A DNA stretch of 64,000 nucleotides from Nematostella vectensis. Taxonomy: Eukaryota; Cnidaria; Anthozoa; Actiniaria; Edwardsiidae. Shown here one piece after another: positions 13,001-25,600 of this stretch. The stretch spans positions 10,956,494 to 11,020,493 of the forward strand of contig NC_064047.1 of the NCBI RefSeq assembly GCF_932526225.1, in the 5' to 3' direction. The number at the start of each line of letters is the position of its first letter. The stretch's first letter is position 1. The translations under genes were made by a program, and so were the position numbers. Under the pieces are notes generated by a model. The model saw only the letters and a program-made list of their open reading frames with translations, was not told the DNA's origin and searched no databases.

Positions 13001-16000
13001 CCCTGTTTATGAAGCGGATGAGCACCTCTCGTGCGTTTTTGCGGCGGCACTGGTAGCGCGAGGCGCTGCCTCTCCCTGACATAGCGAACGAAGCTCCCTC
13101 TCAGCCTCGAAGTCTAGGCCGTGGACGCTCGCGATCGCAGGTGGTTCAGTCGGAAGCTCCGCCCAGGCGTGGTTATTGTGGCAAGGGATGCGGATTTGTG
13201 TGCACCCCCTCTCGTACTTCCCCGAGTCCCACAGGACGTTGCCAAGGGCGTCCACGGCTACCAGCTTTATCCCGAGCTTCCTTTCCATCTCAAAGAGGTC
13301 CTCTTTGGTGCACCCCGTGGTGGCCAGCTTCTTGTCAAATCGCTCGAGGATCTTGCCTCGTGTCTTGGTCAGACCAAGGGAGCGCGAGGTGCCGCGATTC
13401 CTCAAGAAGTCGGCAACATAGCTCACAACACAATTAACGAAGGCGTCACCCCCCCTCTCGCACAAACATTGGCCCAGGCTCACCATTCTGCTCAGGTAAA
13501 GGGCGAAGCTCGTATCTCACGTAGACGAGGTACTCTAGCCCCTTCTCCCAAATACCCGCATCGATGCCTTCCAGGGCGCCGACTGCGATTTGGCCCCCCC
13601 TTTTGACTAACTACCCACCGATCTTGTGCTCCGAGCGCCCTTCCTCCCCTGTGATTGGCGCCAATGGCTCTGCGGGGGCCTTACCAACGACCGTAAAGAG
13701 CCTGTAACGCCGGTCGGGGTCTACCATCTCGAGCACCAGCGGAAGCACTGCGTTCGCCCGCAGAGACTCTCGCTCGTGCGAGACCCACCACACCGAGCCG
13801 TCGTCATTAATATCAGGCCCCCGCACAACCGGCTTTAGAGCAATCACACCTGTTCCACCAAGATCTCGCATCTCCTGGTAAACACTGGCGCTTATGTCTC
13901 GGCCCCGTAGAGTGGCATCCACGCTTGGGAACCGAAGATGGGCGCCGCCGACGAAGAGAGAGTAGTACGTCTCGGGGTCTAAGCTCTCCGGGCCCTCCTG
14001 CCGCCGTCCCGGCAGCAGAGGGTCGAACTTGCGCCAGACCTCCTCCGTCCACACCTTCTCCGGTACGAGCGGCTTAAGCAGCCTGTGTTTGACATCGTCG
14101 GGGATGTCCTCGTCCAGGATGTTTTGGACCAGTCCTGCCAGAACGGCGGGCGCCTCTTTGTCACGCATGCTATCGAGAATCTCCTCTATATAAGCGTCCA
14201 TGTTTGGGTATACCCTGTGCCACCCAATCTCCAACTGCCCGTATCACAACCGGCGGGATGAGTGCCGCGCCACCCAGTCTCTAACTGGGAGTTCGGGTAT
14301 GCCCCGTGCCACCCGAGCGCGCCTCCCGACGCCACGCATCCACTGCCCTACACGATTCGCTCCGCAGGGGCGGCACAACCGCGTCTCCGACCGAGTTCCT
14401 ACGCCGCAGATTCTGCACGGCACGGCGAGGGGGATGCCCATACGGAGCCTTTGGAGGTGCACCTTGCAGTAGGTATCCATGCACCTTCGGCCGCACGTGT
14501 TTGCGTGGCCGGCCTTCAGCCACCCGCAGTAATCCCTTCCGTACCTCATCCTTCGAACGCTCGGTATACCACAGGACATACGAATGTCTAATTGCAAACC
14601 CAACACCTGATTAATTATTGATGAACGCGAAACACCTGCAGCCCTAATTATTATTATTCGTGCACGCGAAACACCTGCGGCCCTAATTGATTATTCGTGT
14701 ACGCGAAATCTATTTTGCCTACATTAACTTTTGCCGATTGTTTATGTACGTGAAATCGATTTGGCCTACATTAGCTTTTGCCGATTGTTTATGTACGCGA
14801 AACATTATCTGCCTGACATATAGAGACGGGGCTGGGAGGCCCGGAGGGGGATCCGGGCCTCCCAGGCCGTTTCACTGAAACTACCCAGTCCCCCCCATGT
14901 TTATTGATGTGATGGCGTGAGGCAAGCGATTAACGCTTTCCGTAAAGAGTGGAAGTCAAACAAATTAGAGGGAAGGGGTCATTTTGTCCATTTTTTTTTG
15001 TGTGGGGGGGAGGGGGGGGAGGAAGACACTCACTGAAACCTCTGTGTACAGAGAAAAGGTCGAATATTGATGTTATATATTAATGTTTTATTGAGAGGGA
15101 GGGATGTAATACCCCCAAAGACCCCCCTTCCAATATTTTTATTAGTACCTTCGTAGAGTCTGAAGACCAATAACTAAAGGAACCTACCTCGAAGTCGCTA
15201 TTTTGTCGGCGAATGACAACACTATCATCGATCACACAAAATTCACTGAAAGAAACGCTGTCAGCGGTCGATGCATCACTGCGCATGCCTGTTGCGTCAC
15301 TACTCGGTGACCCAGATAGTGACGAGGACGATTGGCGCTCGTACCCACTCTCCCAATTCTCATCACCGTGCATCTCCTTGTGGAACGAGAGACTGTTGAA
15401 AGGACAAGTTGTTAATCATAGGAACAAGTACCCACCATCCCTAAGGGTCATGTACCCATCATCCCTTAGGGTCATGTACCCATCATCCCTTGGGGTCATG
15501 TACCCATCATCCTTTTGGGTTCACTACGACCCATGATCCTTTGTGGTAGGGAACCCATAATATTTTGGTTCAGGACCAATCATTCTTTTCGGCCTGGTCA
15601 TCCCATTGGATCACTGCCCATAATCCCTAAAGTTCGGGTTCCCATTATCTCTCGGGTCACCACCAATAATCTCATGGGGAAAAGGTTACCACCACCCCTA
15701 AGGGTTATACACACAATCCCTAAGGGCTGGTAAATTTTATCCCCTTGGGTCTGGTACCCATCACCCCTTGGACTCTGGTACCCATCATACCCTGGGGGTC
15801 ACTACCCATAATCCCTATGGGTCTGGTAAATTTTACCCTCATGGGTCTGGTACCCATCACCCCTTGGGGTCTAGTACCCATCACCCCTTGGGGTCTGGTA
15901 CCCATCATCCCCAGGGCGTCACTACCCATAACCCCTAAGGGTCTGGTAAATTTTACCATCTTGGGTCTGGTACCAATCACCTCTTGGGATCTGGTACCCA

Positions 16001-19000
16001 TCATCCCCTGGGGTCTGGTACCCATCACCACTTGGGGTCTGGTACCCATCACCCCTTGGGGTCTGGTACCCATCATCCCCTGGGGTCTGGTACCCATCAC
16101 CCCTTGGGGTCTGGTACCCATCATCCCCTGGGGGTCACTACCCATAATCCCAAAGGGTCTGGTAAATTTTACCCTTTTCGGTCTGGTACCCATCACCCCT
16201 TGGGGTCTGGTACCCATCATCCCATTACCATAAATGGTAATACAAACTGACCAGGGTATAAAAGGTGACAGGGCACTCTCACAGGATCGTACTGAACTTG
16301 CGATGTCCTCCTCCAAGCACGATTTGAACGAGTCCAAGCTATAACAGCTGCCAGAACTCCCAAGCTGTTGAGAGAAGGTATAAGTAGGATTCTGAGACGT
16401 TTCTTTCAACGACTCGAAATCTTCCTTCTATGTGCAGCAGAGCAACAGTTATTGGTGTTTTTAATGAGTAATCAGGAAGGTCAATAGCCCAATACCGATA
16501 TATAATCAATGGTCTAGAAGTCAACGAGGATATCTTATCATGTGACTGGCATGTCAGTCATTTGCAGAGAGGCCGAAAAAAGAAGTGAAGACTAGCATAG
16601 CCAGGATCAATATCTTATTGATGGTCTTCAAGTCATCACTTATATCTTAACATATAAAGAAAATTGCTTGAATCATACTTCTACGGCAATCACTGCACAG
16701 GACCATCAACACTACTCCCATCCACACTTATATCTTAACCTATAAAGAAAATTACTTGAATTATACTTCTACGGCAATCACTGCACAGGACCATCCACAC
16801 TACTCCCATCCACACTTATATCTTAACCTATAAGGAAAATTACTTGAATCATACTTCTACGGCAATCACTGCACAGGACCATCAACACTACTCCCATCCA
16901 CACTTATATCTTAACATATAAAGAAAATTACTTGAATCATACTTCTACGGCAATCACTGCACAGGACCATCCACACTACTCCCATCCACACTCATATCTT
17001 AACATATAAAGAAAATTACTTGAATCATACTTCTACGGCAATCACTGCACAGGACTATCAACACTACTCCCATCCACACTTATATCTTATCATGCCCACC
17101 AGCATAGCGGTCAGTCTCAAAGAGCAGCAGAAGAGAGGAAGCGAAGATAAGTTGATGGTGTACAAACTGATTTTGGTATGGCCCCTAATATTAGTCAGCT
17201 CCCATATATTGTTGATGGTCTACCAACCAACAATGATGTCTCTGAACCAAAACCAATATAATACCGATGGTCTACGAGCCAGTACCATTATCTTACCAAT
17301 GAATCTCCAAGCCAGTGCCGATATCTTACCGATGGTCTACAGGCCATTGCCGATATCTTACCGATGGTTTGCGAGCCAGTGCCGATATCTTACCGATGGT
17401 CCACGAGCTATTACCGGTATCTTACCAATGAATCTCCGAGCCAGTGCCGATATCTTACGGATGGTCTTCAGGCCATTGCCGATATCTTAACGATGGTTTT
17501 CGAGCCAGTGCCGATATCTTACCGATGGTCTGCGAGCCAGTGCCGATATCTTACCATTGAATCTTCGAGCCAATGCCGATATCTTGCCGATGGTATGAGA
17601 GACAGTGTCGATCTTTTACCGATGGCTTACTTAACATTACCGACATCTTAGTGATAATGTACAAGCCAACACTGATATATAACCGACGGTATACGAGCCG
17701 TTGCCGATATGTTTTCGATGGCTAAGAGCCATTGTCGTTATCTTACCAATGGTCCACGGGCCATTGCCGATATCTTACCGATGGTCTGCGAGCCAGTGCC
17801 GATATCTGAGGCTGAATTGCACACATCTTTGTACATAAGTGTTGTCTGGATTTTTTCCTGAAAAAAAGAAAACAAAATAATTAATAAAGTTATTGCGACT
17901 GGAAACGTTCCTTTATTAATAATTTTCATAGGAACTTTTTGTAACTTCGATCTGCGTTGTTGTAATATGCATAAAGCGTGAGTATAATATCTGCATGTAT
18001 TCTACTTAGTATAATTAAAACCCTAACATTACAAATCTTTGTTTAGTTACTCACAGGTCAACTTTGTGGAGAAAATTAGTGACAACACTATGACCCACAG
18101 TCAGGAGTGAGTGGCGGGGATCTGGGGATGAGAAAGGTCATTAATGAGTGATGGGGTCTGGAGATGAATGAGGTCATTAATAAGTGACGGTGTCTGGTGA
18201 TGAGAGGTTATTAGTGAGTGACGGAGGTCTGGGGATGAGATAGGTCATCAGTGATGAGTGACGGGGGTCTGGGGATAAGAGAGGTAAGTAGTAAATAGTG
18301 AGGATATGGGGATGAAAAATGTCAATGTCATGAGTGAGTGATGGGGGTCTGGTGATGAGAGGACATTATTGGGTGACGGGGGTCTGGGGATGAAGGAGGT
18401 AGTGAATTGCGGGGATCTGAGGAATAAACTCACACAAAGTCTATTACAATAGGGTCAATCCCTTCCACTGTGTCACCTTCTTTAAAATCACAGACAAAGT
18501 GGCGGTTCACACCCATCACTCCTTACCGATTAATAGTGCCTCTGTTCTCTCTACATCAAGAGCAATCGCTTCTTGGACAAAATGCTGCAATCATACGTTT
18601 ATGATACAAGGCTGTTAAACTGTTAACAGACTTCCTTATAAGCCATAAATAACTCGACCTCGCACCATACAAGCTCATTGACAATTTTTTGTGCTGCTCT
18701 CGAGTGTTTTGCCGTGCTTCGTGGCAAACCAAAAGTGACACCATTAACCGACAGGCCGTTCAGCAGGGGACAAGGCTGATTCTATACAAAAAGGTTACTG
18801 AAATACTTTGTAATAGTACTGCTTTTGAATAAGCGATGTTGTTTGATTTTAGCCATACGAGAACATCGGTAGGTTCCTAAGAGGGGGAGATCAGATGTTG
18901 TTATGCCAATATACAGTAATTTGTTTAAAAACAACCAAAGTATGGTAAATCGACATCAGAGCTGTAGCAGGCTTCGAAAGAGTGTGTGTGTGTGGAGGGG

Positions 19001-22000
19001 GGGACGTAGGGGGTGAATAGGAACATTAAGAAAATATTGGGGGCGTTGGGGCACAGCTACGCCCCTACTGGCCATTTCCTTATGATTTTTGAAAATATTG
19101 TACTCCCAGTGCCCCACCCCCTGCTATGGCACCGGACATTCTTTTGCGCACTCACTCACCCTGTGGATATTACGTAGCCTGTTGAGTCCTTCTTTTGCGC
19201 CCCATTCACAGAGGTCATGCATGTTTCTACGTAAATAATAACAGTTTATCATGTGTATTATTATTTATATAAATAGCATTTATATAGCCCTTTATAAGTG
19301 CAATGTCCCATCTTTAAAATGAGGAACACAAGCTTCTAGAAAGCTCACAAAAGTTCAACAAGTCAAGTTCAAGGCCGAGGAAAAGAAAGATACTATCCAA
19401 ACCCGTTTCAGTAAAGGAGAGAGGCCAATACGCTGACGCACAAACACACTTCCGAGCCAACTTATCATAAAGAATAAATGACTGTATTGATCAAACAAAC
19501 AATTTAGTCTTTCATTTTACAGGAAGAGACGTCTTTATATCACTTAAAGTAGTCAGTGAATATATACCCGGCATTTCGAACAAGGTTGCACATACGTGTG
19601 TCGTATCTCGCAGTGGACCATGGGTATCAAATAAATTTGCATTGGAAAAGGCACAACATTACGGTTGGAACAGACGAAAATAAACCAAGGACATTATTCT
19701 GAAGTAAAAAAACGTATTTAAGGTACCTCAGTTGCCTGCAGTTGTGCAGATAGGCTGGCGAGAAAACTCTGGACTTTCTCTAAAGAAAAAGAAAAATTGT
19801 TATAATTATTTCAGCTGCATATTTATAGTTAGGCATGATTTTCCATGTGTTGTCATCACACCAATCCAGAAAGTATAAAATAGAAGACCTAAACTTATCC
19901 CATAAATTTCCTAATAGCAAACATCGGTGTTACATGTCCGGTTAGCAAGCGTGGCAAACTCAAAGGAGAGAGACAAAGACGAGGCGCGCATTCTCCACCC
20001 TTCTCTCCAGGCGCACGGGGTCCATCCATCATCTTCCCCAGACCTTTGCACATGCTACGCACACTAAGGGTGGGTTGAATTTTACGATTGATAAGTTCGG
20101 ATTTCTACTGAGCTGTGGTCCACTACTGAGCGGAGTAGAGTAGCTCATTTACATAAAGTTCCATAGCCTACAAAGAAACCATGTATCAGGATAGACGAGC
20201 TAGGGGTTTCTGTCTACCTTCACTTTGTCATCATAGTAATACAAGGAAGCATACATTTTCAACGACTGATTTGAGAAAGGTATGAAACTTTTTAAAGTTT
20301 TTAACGTTTAATCAGTTTTATTCATTCATTTGTTCCTTTATTTGCTTATTTATTATTTAGTTATTCAAATGAACGCTGCAAACGTCAATCTGCACTTACA
20401 TCTTGTTCCACTTGCTGCTTTAACAGCACGTCCAGTCGTGAGAGAGAGTAAGCTTTAAAAACAGAGAATAATATTCAAAGCTACTCGACTAAGCACCCTA
20501 CGATATATAATTCTGGGCTTCTACGTACCTTGTGTCTTCCTCATAGTGAGAAGTTGACCCACCCTCACTTTTTACAGAATGACTGGACTCTAAACTCCAT
20601 CTCACTAACCTTTCCTTAACTTGTGATTTCCTTGTTGGTCTTGTGACATAGAGCAGTCATCTTTGTACCCTACGACCGAATGTGTAGAATTTGTTACCGG
20701 TGAAAAGACGAGTTAAAATAAAAAGCAACAATTCACGAGTTACCAAGAATGCCATGGCCTTACTATGGCTACGTTTAGCTGCGTCCGTAGAGCTCCTGTT
20801 ACGTTTTTTAGCGAGCATCTCCAGCTCTTCAAACTGGTGACGGATCCGAGGATCATTCTGATAAAACAAAAGACGAGATTATCACAAGACACAGAAGCTA
20901 GCCCTGGGATTCCTTAGCACTCCGTTATGGCTATGCCCCATTTAAACGACATAGTGGATACAGGATTTCCTTCTTTTACTCATAAAATTACAGCACATCA
21001 CTTATAGCTCGAGTGTATTTTAGACAGTATTTTTTATGAATTGGGTTTTCTTTGGCGAGCTGATTAGGAAACGGAAGCCCGAAATCGATAAAAACCTTTT
21101 TTCCTAAAAAAGGTCTACACTCGAGACTAGCTAAGGCTAAGCTAGAGGCTAACTTATAGCAACTTTGATTTTATGTGTGTTTGCTTTCTATAACTGAAGT
21201 GAGAAAATAAGTAATACAATAAAGATAGAACATTATGATAACTGAAACAAAGAAACATTCCTCCGGGCTCTAAGCATTTTTTTTTTACTTCAAACGATGA
21301 ATAAATGAATTAAAAAATTACAGACAAGCTGTGGAATAAATAGGTGGTTCGCGTAGGCGTGATACATCAACACAAGGTTCAAATGGTGCGTTTTACGTTT
21401 CCGTGAAAGCAGAGTAGTTTCGCTGACATTCGAGCATTTGCCCTTCGTCGAACTCGCTCCGCGAAACGTACAATTTCAACGGTGCGTTGGCTGTGTGTCT
21501 GTTGCGTTAATTTATTTCCATAATAGGCCTGTGTGTCTGCTGCGTTGATTTATTTTCCATTAGGCCTGTGTGTCTGTTGCGTTGATTTATTTCCCTAATA
21601 GGCCTGTGTGTCTGTTGCGTTGATTTACTTTCCTAATAGGCCTGTGTGTCTGCTTTACCATATGTGGCTTGAGAGCTTCGATGATCCTTTGCGTCTCACT
21701 CCACACTTGGTCATAGTGCTCTTTGTACTTTGTTCTGTTGTCTGTTGCGCCTGTTCAACAAGCCCAAAACCACACAATGTACGATTACTATAGCAGCCCT
21801 GCAAGTTTTAGAAGTATCATATTTTGAAGAACAGAACCACTCCATATTTTCTTAAAGTAAAACGACAGAGGTCACTTTGTTTGCACTTAAACTGGTTCTT
21901 AAAGGGGCACTCGCAAGCTTTTTCTAATAAATATAAGGAAGTGTAATAAAATATGAAAACGTTAGTAACACAACAACTATAACCTCTTCCTGAATACATC

Positions 22001-22624
22001 GTAATAAATAGATATAAACCAATTCTTCAGCATGATTCTGGCTGTTTTTGAGATACATAACACTAAAGTCACTCTTCACCGTAAGTGTCCCTTGGCTCAT
22101 AAGTATAGAAGTTACCCTGTTTGTACAACTATACAACATCACGTATTCAACGTACCATACAAACATCAGTAAGTTTAGAGATTACCTCATCAACAGAAAT
22201 GTTGGCCTTTTTATAAAATCGATGCACAAACTCTGCTAGATTCGAGCCCCTGGTCTACAACTCTGTTTGCATGTAGTAAGAGTGCCATCTTACTCAACAG
22301 GGTCTTTTTTACCTCGTAAGGATATGAGGTCCAGCAGTCTTTGATGAAGATCCCGGCTAAACACGATTCTGTTTCCAAATCTGAAGAGTCTAGACACCTA
22401 AACCACAATAACACTAAATGCATCATACTCTGAAGGGCTGGCTAAACTAGAAGAGATGTAGCATGCGGCATGAAGTGTGTGCGATATGTTTCCTAGTTTA
22501 GCCTGTAGTCTGTGCCAAATCTTGAAGCAGCAACAAAGATTTGTTTTTCAGATAGTTGATAAACATATATGCGTTCCTACCTACAAACTTTGTTCGGTAG
22601 AGTTTTTGGTATTGGCTAAGCTGG

Positions 22625-22686
<62 letters not shown>

Positions 22687-25600
22687 CATGAAGTGTGTGC
22701 GATATGTTTCCTAGTTTAGCCTGTAGTCTGTGCCAAATCTTGAAGCAGCAACAAAGATTTGTTTTTCAGATAGTTGATAAACATATATGCGTTCCTACCT
22801 ACAAACTTTGTTCGGTAGAGTTTTTGGTATTGGCTAAGCTGGGAAATGTTAAGGAGATATGTCACACGCTGTATGCAGCGCTCGACATGTCTCCCAGTTT
22901 AGCCTTAACTGTTAGGCGCTTCCCCAGACAAACTAAGCCAAAAATCCAAGCATGCTCATCTTCCGTCTGCAATGGTTAGCCAACAATGGAAGCAGAGTTA
23001 ATAACGCATACTAGAAGGTTTTTTCTATGGGTGAAGCATGCACGCAACAGGGCAGCAGCAGGTGAGTATATTAACCCATTTAGCCAGGTACTATTTATTT
23101 TAAACTTGACCAGACCTTCCTGTCAAGTTCTGACAGTAATACAAGACTGTAGCAAGCCTCGAAATACTGGGGAGGGGTAAGGACGTACAGAGACATTTAA
23201 AAAGCTGGGGGGACACAACCACGCCCCTACTGGTCATTTTCTCACAATTTGTTTAGGGGAAAAAATGCCTCCATTATACATTGAAACTGTTGCACTTTTG
23301 TTCTGTTATATTTTTTGCGTTTAGGGACTCAAGGGGAATTTTGGCTCTACAGAGGAGAAGGGCTCAGACACATATGTAGGGGATGCGCAGGGTGAACGTC
23401 CACCCCCATTGGCCACCTAAATAGCTGATTTCATCTTATTGAAAGATCATTAAATAATATTCTTTTTCCAGCATGACACCTACTGTAAGGCTCTTAGCAA
23501 AATATACGGATTTTAAAAAGAGCTTTATAATAATCATGTAAAGTGATGCTTGAATAACATCTTACCTTGTTGAATTCTGTCATCAGTTGTTCCATTGAGT
23601 TCAACAGTTTTCTGAAATACAGTGGAAGTCTTTTAGGGGAACTTTCGAGCAAACAAAAATTCCACTTGTCATTTGCAAGGGACTTTCTCTGTTTAACATT
23701 GTCAAGAACAAGGATGCCTTCAGCGATTTTTTCTTACTGTAGAAATCAGCATTAAGTACCAAACCCTGAGGTGTCCTTCCAATGATTTCATTACTTTTTC
23801 GAAATCAGGAGTACCTGTAAACTAAAGTGGGGTTCCACACCGAAGGGTATAATCTTCAAATAAAGGTCCAGAGTTGCATAAGTCACTGACCACGGATCAA
23901 TTTAGTTCAAATAAAAAATTCTTAGCTCTGGTAACAGATCCATCTAGAACCCTTTTCTATCTAAATGCACACAAAGAGTTAACTTCTTCCAATTACCAAC
24001 AAAGGTATCAACTTGGGGCGTAATTATCTCATCAAATAAGCAGGGAGGGGTATGGACCCCTCGGACCCCCTCTGATAATGTGCCTGGAGAAATATTAGTT
24101 TGATACAAACCTTTTACAATGTGACAAGTAGCACATGCAGAATGGTCTTACAAACCCTCTAGCATGAATGTCATACAAGGTAAAGTGATGGACCTAAAAT
24201 GAAACAAAACTTGCTTAATATGACTTGTCTAAATAAGTAAGATTATACTAACTGTAGTAACTGTAGTAACTGAAATGTACTGTACCAACTTTCTTGGCGA
24301 AACATTAGTCAATTTTCTTAAGGTTTATGAACATTCCCTTTATGTATTTCCTTTACCAACAGCCTTCCTATCCCCACATAAAACTGTGAATGGGATTAAT
24401 GGAGCCCAGGTGGGTTCCCAGGATTGGCTGTGGGGGTAGTCATAGGTATCATATGGAAAAAGCATAGTATTTAGAGATTATGTCAAAACTCACTCACATA
24501 AGCATAAACTCTCTCCTTTTTCTCGGAAAGAAACAGCTGAGTATCCTCTGCAACCGAAAAGGCTGTGTTCCTGGGAGAGCAAGAAATCACAAGTGAGTGG
24601 ATGGGTTGGTGAGTGAGTGAGTGAGTGAGTGAGTGAGTGAGTGAGTGAGTGAGTGAGTGAGTGAGTGAGTGAGTGAGTGAGTGAGTGAGTGAGTGAGTGA
24701 GTGAGTGAGTGAGTGAGTGAGTGAGTGAGTGAGTGAGTGAGTGAGTGAGTGAGTGAGTGAGTGAGTGAGTGAGTGAGTGAGTGAGTGAGTGAGTGAGTGA
24801 GTGAGTGAGTGAGTGAGTGAGTGAGTGAGTGAGTGAGTGAGTGAGTGAGTGAGTGAGTGAGTGAGTGAGTGAGTGAGTGAGTGAGTGAGTGAGTGAGTGA
24901 GTGAGTGAGTGAGTGAGCGATTTTTTTTTCCAAGCAAAGCAACAAATGAGGGACATTACAAAGTAAGTAAACAAGGGACAGTACAAAGCAAGCAAACTAT
25001 TCTGGTACTTATACTGCCATGGGGCATAGAGTGTGTACACAGCAAAGTTTCACTGACTATAATTTAAAAGCCTTTATGGACACAATGTATTTAAAAAAGT
25101 CTCAATTACCAAAAATATTTATATTCCCCTTTCCATACCTTTCTTGAGCGTGGTAGTCTACTGACATGACGTGAACAGCAAAAGCATTCTTGTCAAATGT
25201 CCCTCCACCCTCAGACGGTATAGTCAACTATAAGAGGATACAAGCACTCTTGTAATTCCTTACTGTTATTTTTCTCATGAGAGGAGAATAACCTTGAGTT
25301 TCTGAGTATGAATAAAAGGATTCTAAGGATGCAGTAGCATCATGTCCCTCATAGCTACTATGTACATAACCATATTCACTCGAATAAGCACACAGGTGCT
25401 TATTAAATTTTTTCGACTGTCAGGCGGGGCACTTATTTGGGGGAGGCACTTATTTCAAAGGGCAAATTTTGAACAAAAGGACGAAGTGTTTTAATTTATT
25501 CATTTAATACTACATCAGTAACTTTTCTCTATATCATTATTACAATTTGAAGCAGCTTTTCTCAATAAACTTTAATCTATTAATACTCTCTTGTCCCTAT

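Larger units (their letters stand above)
6592..14896. mobile_element. Degraded virus-like DNA transposon (Polinton/polinton-like-virus type), internally deleted
   Basis: The 8305-bp element is bounded by near-identical inverted repeats that begin with seven G residues at 6592 and end with seven C residues at 14896. Flanking 6-mers GTGTTT (6586-6591) and ATGTTT (14897-14902) differ at one base, compatible with a 6-bp target duplication like that of Polintons. The interior is GC-rich, unlike the AT-rich host DNA. It encodes a PolB-like replicase with SF1 helicase, a capsid-like N-terminus, several structural-type proteins and a Cys-rich protein. No integrase, packaging ATPase or protease was seen. 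The orientation of genes changes several times. The family is unassigned: capsid and replicase suggest Polinton or polinton-like virus, but the SF1-helicase fusion is not standard for Polintons. Multiple frameshifts and a deletion show it is inactive. Confidence 0.85.

Noticed and set aside
15720-16409. 229-aa minus-strand repeat frame (MGTRPQG repeats)
   Set aside because: Most of it is the 24-bp minisatellite in the intron; only the first ~38 codons are a supported exon (16364-16252).
24483-25040. Ser-Leu-Thr-His repeat protein on the minus strand
   Set aside because: It is the (GTGA)n microsatellite read in frame. Only the small SMCR8 exon inside (24570-24498) is supported.
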